A DNA stretch of 64,000 nucleotides from Symsagittifera roscoffensis (lineage: Eukaryota; Xenacoelomorpha; Acoela; Convolutidae): the NCBI RefSeq assembly GCF_963678635.1, contig NC_087065.1:42287430-42351429 (forward strand), given 5' to 3'. A program made the translations under genes and the position numbers. Within the stretch, counting starts at the first letter, position 1, and every line of letters starts with the position of its first letter. Below the pieces are notes generated by a model that saw nothing but the letters and a program-made list of their open reading frames with translations, was not told where the DNA came from and did not search any database. Shown piece after piece: positions 58,051 to 64,000 of this stretch.

Positions 58051-59599
58051 AGTTTTTAGTTTCGACTTTTTCGCCATTATTCTTTTCAAAAAAACTAATA
58101 TGAGAGAATTTGATCAAAAGTTTGTACCGATTCTGTTTTTGCAGAGCATTCATTCAATTTTGAAGAAAACAAACACAAGTCCTTACGCCCGTCGTTTTAT
58201 ACTCGGAAGTTTTCGCTGCAAGTCATTCACCATATAGACCCCTGGTGGAAAAGCGACAGTAGGGTCGGTGATTTTAACACTTTTTCGGCAAGCCTAAAAC
58301 TCGGCTGAAAGCAAACGCTTAAGAAATGCATGCAGTATAGTGAAAATTAAAAAGTAGTACGTAGCTTGGTATTAACAAATCAACAAAACAAGTAGAAAAG
58401 CAGACAAATGACCGATCTCAGAATTATTCGAATCGTGAAAGAATTAGTCCCTCCTTTGTTTTGTTAAAGATTATAATACGGTACCAATAGTGATACTATC
58501 GTATCATTCGGACGCAAGATATAACGGTTCCTGGAAGTGCAAAAAGTCTTACTAGAACTATAGTCTAGCAGTTGAGATGGGACCAAAAGATAGTATGTTG
58601 CAGACCTAGTTAAGGTAGGCTTAAGTCTAGAGTCCGGGACGCCCTGGACCCCTACTTGCAATATTATGCCCTAAGCAAATAGTCGTCCCCTCTCCGATCA
58701 TCCCCACCTAATCCCAGCAAAAATTCCGCATCCCACTTTCTCGGTTACCACTGAACAAAAGGAGCCAAAAGTTTTAGATATGATAGGTAGTGACCAGAGA
58801 CATCATGTGTAATAGTTTGAGCCAAATCCATCGTTTGGACCGGAAGTTATTAGCAATTAGGAAAAACATCCTTTTCCCAGCAAATAGGCAATTTATGCAA
58901 AATAACAACAATTTTATGATGATAATGAGAACTAGGCACGTTCCGCGACAAAAGAATCTCAGTGAATGAAACCCCTCCGGCGACTCGTTTTGTTTTTAAT
59001 AGCTTTTTCGCCGCATAAATGACAATGAACCTTTGAAATGGGTTACCTGTAAAAAATACTAATGGGATATGGATGAAAATTAATAGGCAGAACCCCCACG
59101 GGACTTGCACCCAAAAACGAAAGAAGGTTCCCGTTCAAATGACCTGTGGGTGTTTAAGACCAAACTTGCATAAAAAACCCCGTGAAGAACACCGGAAAGC
59201 GGCGTATTCCCAAGCTCCGACCATTTAAAGTTGAAGCTGGTCACCCGAAATATAAATAAGGGAAAGTTATCCTTTGGAAAATGAAGCAGAATTTAAAGGC
59301 ATGTATCTTGTACTCTGTGTTATTGGAGTAGAGGATTGAGTAGGAGTGGACGGACTTGGCAAACATTGAGTTCAACTAAGATTGGCAAAGAAGATACTAA
59401 TAGAAAATCAAATACGCTAAGAAAAGTAGAATCAGAGGAAAATGACAGTATTAGGAGCGCGACATGATATGTAACTCCCTCAAAAAATATGAAAGGTAAG
59501 AACAATTACCTAGCTCCCCGGTGTTGACTCTTTGGCATAATTTGACCCCTAATGGGAGGCCGGAGCGTAACGGGGATAATTAAAAAAACATGCTTCGGA
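58051..59599. other. Intergenic DNA without recognisable gene
   Basis: Less A+T-rich than the surroundings. Short frames only (up to 86 codons, minus, 59,110-58,850) with no motif I recognise. Some segments (58,690-58,740, atcccactttctcggtta) faintly resemble the gypsy leader segment C near 20,110-20,145, so it may be old LTR debris. Confidence 0.4.
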
Positions 59600-60428
59600 A
59601 GTTGTGTCAACTTAACATATTTTGCTTAGAGGTGAAATTGGATTTGAAATATACTCAACTTGGTTGAAGATATCTAGGGTGTTTTTGGCATTCCTAACTA
59701 GTGGCGCTAGGGGAAATTCCGGTTAGGACTTTGCGCAAGGGTACCAGAGAAAATGTCAGGACTTGTGGGGACAATGATAACTCTAACTATAACTAAAACT
59801 CAGTTTGACAAATTGACAAACCTGAACGTTACAGGTAGCCTACTTTTAGAAAGAAGCAGAACAATTAGATAGTACTCAAAGTTAGTTGATAATTCGTTCT
59901 CAAAGTTAATTAGAGAACAGTTATCCTGAGAGAGCCAACGGTTGGTTTTCCCAGTTAATTAAAGAAATTTTTGACACTTTTGAGGATAGAAATTGTCCCA
60001 AGTACTAGTGAATAAGTTAGGTTAGTTATTTCTCGAGAGCGAGAGATAGTTGATTGAGCTATTGAGGATAGCAAGAGTGTAGATAATCATTCAGTTGGGA
60101 TAAAAAGATTATGAATTGCAAGTTAGCAGTCGTTTTGATGAATCGCGGACCTTTTCCTTTCGATAAGAGTATTATATTATAATCTGACCACTAAGAGCCA
60201 ACTCTACTTGGATGTAAACTTATCTGAAGTAAGTTACTGTTAGAACATTTTGCGATCGTGGGTATCAGCAGAACAGCGAAAACAGCAGCAAGAAAAAGGG
60301 GCAAGCAATATAGTACAGTTCAGAATAACTGCTACAGACATAAAACTTTCGGAATTGGGGATTGTGCTGAATCTTGGTCGCCCCGCTGAATTCAGTGCCC
60401 AGGGGACAACTTCGCCGTGCCGTTAAGT

Positions 60429-60473
<45 letters not shown>

Positions 60474-60545
60474 CAAACCTACTGAAGCAAGCATTCCCCT
60501 AAATCTACAACGACTCTAGTCCAGGAAAAGATATACACTGAGCCA
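59600..60545 (+). repeat. Long diverged repeat, copy alpha (LTR/leader-like)
   Basis: Direct repeat of 62,230-63,853. Matching anchors in order are cttagaggtgaaa, gttaggac/tttgcgcaagggtacc, gagaacagttatcctgagag against gaaaacagttacgctaagag, gatagcaagagtgtagataa, and the tail acaacgactctagtccagga against cagcgactctagcccaggaa. A stretch cttggtcgccccgctgaatt could be a primer-binding site with TGG, but no LTR ends are fixed. No coding sequence. The strand is arbitrary. Element type unknown. Confidence 0.6.
60427..60471. repeat. (GA)n microsatellite
   Basis: About 45 bp of nearly pure GA dinucleotides with a few interrupting A bases, inside repeat copy alpha. It is absent from the matching place in copy beta near 63,765, so it expanded after the copies separated. 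Confidence 0.95.
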
Positions 60546-62229
60546 ATCGTAAGCTGATGTATTTCAGTAAAAGAAGAATAATTTGAAAACATTGTGATTT
60601 TTCAAAATCCAGGTCAGTTTGTTTCTTTGGCAGTCTTAAAAGATTCAATCAAAAACTTCAGTTTAGTGATACTTGCATTGCAGAACAATATTTTGACTTT
60701 TAGAAGATTTGAAAATCGAGAGCAACTTGTATTTGGTTATTTTAGTTTTTTTGTTGTTCTGACCATTGAAAATGGGGAGGACTTTGTGGTCTGGCTTGTT
60801 GTTTTGTTTTTCTTTTGTTTCCACGCAAAATCAGATACCAAAATTAATCATCGGTTTGGGTTGAGTGGTTTAAATTACTAAAATTCTTTCAAATGTGATT
60901 CGAACCACATTTAAACTTCTTACTGTCGAGAAAAACCGTTGTGTAGATTTGATTTTTCGTCTGATTTCAAGCAAGTAAAGCGGGCGTTCAGGCTTACAAC
61001 AGCTTATTTATGTCTAATTTAGGCCTTAAAAACTTAACGTTAAGCAATTAGATTTTGGGAACAAACAACTGCAACAAATTGAAAAAGTTTTTCTCGAAAT
61101 TTTTTGGAAAAAAAAATGAATTTCAAAAATTTTTTCTTTGATTTTTGTTTTTCTGGTCATTTTTCTAAAAAAAAGTTTGTGACCAGCTTTCTTATGTTTC
61201 AATGAATGTCAAATATGACTACAATTTACTTTAACACTATTTTTTTTTATCACCCTTCGCAGAAAAACTTCACTAATTTGAAAAAAATTTTAAAAAAATT
61301 TCAGGTAACTTTTTTTAAAGATTATGGTCTGAACATTCCACGCCACTTGCACAGTAACCAGCTATCCTTGTTTATACCAGATTTGTATCGTTAAATTAGT
61401 TTAGTTTCTGTTTATTCTGATATTCAGATTCAAATTTAAGGGAAAATCTATATGGTTTAAGTATTCAAGTCTGTCTGAAACCCACACACCATATAATGTG
61501 GCTGCATCTCAGCTGCAAATATGCAAGCTGTGCTAGTCCTGATTTGGGTCAGACAACCTTCCCACCCTGAAACCCAAACCACCATATCAGTCTGGACACC
61601 ACTACGTTCAAACAGCAGCTTGTCCAGGAAAAGATTGTGCATGCGAATGCTATTAAAATCTTTTCAAAATTTATTCAAGTACTAAGAAAAATTATGATAT
61701 TTTTTTTGATATGAAGAAACAGCTCACCCCAAAACCCCCTGAAGCTCCAATTAGTTAAATTGTCAATATCTCTTGCTACTCTCGAGCGAAGAAGGATATT
61801 AATCTCCATGATCAAACTCAAGGGGATTGTACTTCTGAAGAAAACTCTTGGGAGTATGAAACATTAAAGAACTCTCTGGGAAGGTATGCACCTGTGTAGG
61901 AGACCATATATGGAGAGAGGGTTATCAAGTGAAGACAGAGAGGAAACCGACCATCATTGCTTACTCGGGCTTATATCTAGGTGGGTACAATTGCCTAGCA
62001 GCGCTTTTCATGGAGTGGAGGGGTCTGCAAACGCAAACAAACATCGCCCTCAACCGGGGTCCGGGAACTTTTTCCTTAAAGTAAAAGTCACTACATAGAC
62101 GGTAGAGCCAATAACAAGAAGCCATTTTTTTTTACCCCTTGCTGCTAAATTTGAATTTATCTGACTTGATGCCATAGCAGCAATAAGTCTTGCTAAACAG
62201 TCATAGCATTTCTGTACACCTAAGCTCCT
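60546..62229. other. Spacer between the two long repeat copies
   Basis: A plus-strand frame at 60,594-60,881 (95 codons) is hydrophobic but has no recognisable family. A pair of short similar words (ctgaaacccacacaccatat and ctgaaacccaaaccaccata) lies at 61,476 and 61,567. A 70-codon plus frame at 61,886 is in more G+C-balanced sequence but matches nothing I know. No gene called. Confidence 0.4.
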
Positions 62230-63853
62230 CTTTAAAAAGTCCAGGCTTAGAGGTGAAAGTGGACTTGCTCTTTGCACAACTTAGCTGGCGATACCAATGA
62301 TGAACTTTGCAGTCATAACTAGTGCCGCCAAGGGGTGATTCGGTTAGGATTTCGCGCAAGGGTACCAGTGTAAAAAAACGAGCCTTGTAGCGACGAGGAT
62401 AACTTTTACTATAAGTCAGTTAGATAAACAAATCCAGATAGTTACGCGTGGCCTACCCATAGGCAGAACAGTTATCTATAACAGTCGTCCACTTATGTGA
62501 CATATGATGTTAGGAGAAATTGGCCCTATAACCATTGGCTCAAGGGTCAGGGACACTACGTCTTGTGTTTTTGTACCTCATTCTGTCGGGGCATATTCGG
62601 TTCGCTTAAGACATGGGACTCTAAAATCGTGTAGCAGCTTAAAGGACACTACCAAAATACCCTTTCCCCCACTCTAGAAATGAGAACGCCGCCATGGCTA
62701 GGTCTCTAAATACCTAAAACACGCGGACGCCGTTAAAAACAGGGTTCGAAACTCAACCATATCTTTAGTTTTTAATATACTGTTGACTGTGTAAAATACA
62801 CTCAAGAAACTAAATTCAGTACTCACATTTCGACACGATTCTAGAATCAAGTTTAAAAAAAGTAAATAAATCAACTCCTGAAGTTTGAGGAAATAAATAG
62901 TTTAAACTCAAGTAGTTTTGTTGTCTGGACCATTGAGTCGCTTTCCTCGTCGACCTGCCCAATCATGGTTCTCCTTACTCCAGTGATAACTCTCTAGCAA
63001 TAACTCTCGGCGTTCTCTATCAGGAACAAGACAGCTCTATACCAATTGATTGTTATTATTAGACAAATTGCAAATAGCAATTGGTTTTCAGACTGATTTT
63101 CTGTCCATTTTCCCGCACTTATAATTCAAGTCTTGTGATTTCAGTGACGTCTTATTTCAGTTGCTGCAATAAACTTGAGGATGACCTGACCAATTCGAAT
63201 TTTTCAAAAATTAGCATTTCCCCACAAAATCAAGATAAAACAGAATATGACCGACTGGCACAATCGCAGAGACAGTAGATAGTTGATGCTCAAAGATGGT
63301 TAGAAAACAGTTACGCTAAGAGAGAGAACGGTTGGTTCTCGTAGTTAGCTAGAGGTTCGACGATAGAAACTCTAACCAATGAATGTGAGTAAGTTAAGTT
63401 AGTTTTTTCTCAAGAGTGAAAGATAGAACAGTCGTGGATAGCAAGAGTGTAGATAATTGTTTAACTGGATTAACGAGAAACTGAGTTACAAGTTAGCATT
63501 TGTTTTGACAAATCGCGGTTTCTTTTTTAAATTATTTTATTAGATTAAATTCTGGCCACTCAGAGCACTGTTTATTCGGACTATTAGTTATCTGACTTTA
63601 ATACAATTGAGCAACAAGAAAAAGAGCAACAAGAAAAAGGGGCAAGCAACATAATACGGTACAGATTAACTGCCACCAATATAACATTTTCGGGATTGAG
63701 TATAGTACTGCATCTTGATCGCCCCTCTGACTTCAGTACCCAGGGGAACACTTTGCAGAGCCGTTATCAAAGAGAAATAACATACCTAAAGAAGCAATCC
63801 CCAAAATCGGCAGCGACTCTAGCCCAGGAAATTATAAACACTGAAAGACATTA
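62230..63853 (+). repeat. Long diverged repeat, copy beta, with an extra block of about 0.8 kb
   Basis: Direct counterpart of 59,600-60,545. The first part (62,230-62,480) and the last part (63,280-63,853) align with copy alpha. The intervening 62,480-63,280 is absent from alpha. In this extra block, 62,690-62,760 (ccatggctaggtctctaaat, then gttaaaaacagggttcg) resembles the conserved gypsy LTR block at 11,990-12,045 at roughly two-thirds identity by eye, so the block may derive from a related LTR. Confidence 0.55.
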
Positions 63854-63879
63854 AGAGGCCAAACTGTGCAATCTCTGCA

Positions 63880-64000
63880 TTGTAAGCAAATTTCGCATTG
63901 TAAGCAGAATTGTAATTGTCGCGGAATCCGCAATATTGCTAGTTTTATTTTATCTTCTTTGCTGTTTTGGATTCCACAAACAAATACCGAAAACATTGTA
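63880..64000. repeat. GGAATCCGC-type repeat at the right edge
   Basis: Reads cgcattgtaagcagaattgt, then gcggaatccgcaatattgct and tcttctttgctgttttggat, ending at the window edge. It matches the reverse complement of 51,411-51,530, so both are copies of one dispersed repeat in opposite orientation. Its full length is not visible here. Confidence 0.65.

Noticed and set aside
58464-58661. tRNA or other small RNA gene in the more G+C-balanced 58-60 kb region
   Set aside because: I could not find a cloverleaf or box A/box B pattern by eye.

Overview
The window looks like nuclear DNA of an A+T-rich animal, most likely an invertebrate. The evidence is one spliced gene with GT-AG introns encoding a flavin-containing monooxygenase (FMO), surrounded by Ty3/gypsy and non-LTR retrotransposon debris, inverted-repeat elements and a large satellite array. 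There are no operons, prokaryotic signals or RNA genes I can recognise. I cannot name the species.

Positions 1-24.3 kb are a retrotransposon graveyard. Three copies of one large Ty3/gypsy family can be read. Copy 1 (minus strand, window edge to 12,668) keeps gag, protease, RT/RNase H, a long linker, integrase, an acidic tail and, unexpectedly, a macro-domain at the end of pol. It is broken by two internal deletions, frameshifts and stops. Copy 2 (minus, 12,669-17,608) appears to be split by insertion of copy 1 within its RT/RNase H region, and it has lost its gag N-terminus. Copy 3 (plus, about 19,086-24,337) ends inside gag. All three carry a related multi-kilobase LTR/leader upstream of gag, with a conserved small reading frame inside it. 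A non-LTR (LINE) reverse transcriptase fragment lies at 17,609-19,085, between copies 2 and 3.

Positions 24.3-38.7 kb are very A+T-rich with no intact gene. Most of this is an old duplication of a roughly 6.5 kb segment (about 25.4-32.0 and 32.1-38.5 kb). Each segment carries a decayed gypsy protease/RT remnant on the minus strand. Positions 38,699-47,512 are an uninterrupted 60-bp satellite of about 147 monomers with nested higher-order repeats. It produces very long but probably meaningless reading frames on both strands.

Positions 47.5-54.0 kb hold two nonautonomous elements with terminal inverted repeats that are full of internal palindromes, plus a cluster of a short GATTCCGCAAA-type motif. 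The one convincing host gene is the FMO at 54,040-56,703 (minus). It has four exons, gives 511 residues, has all diagnostic motifs and shows no disabling change. From 56.7 kb to the end there is a near-perfect fold-back element (about 57.79-58.05 kb), two diverged copies of another long repeat (about 59.6-60.5 and 62.2-63.9 kb), a GA microsatellite, and A+T-rich sequence in which I see no gene.
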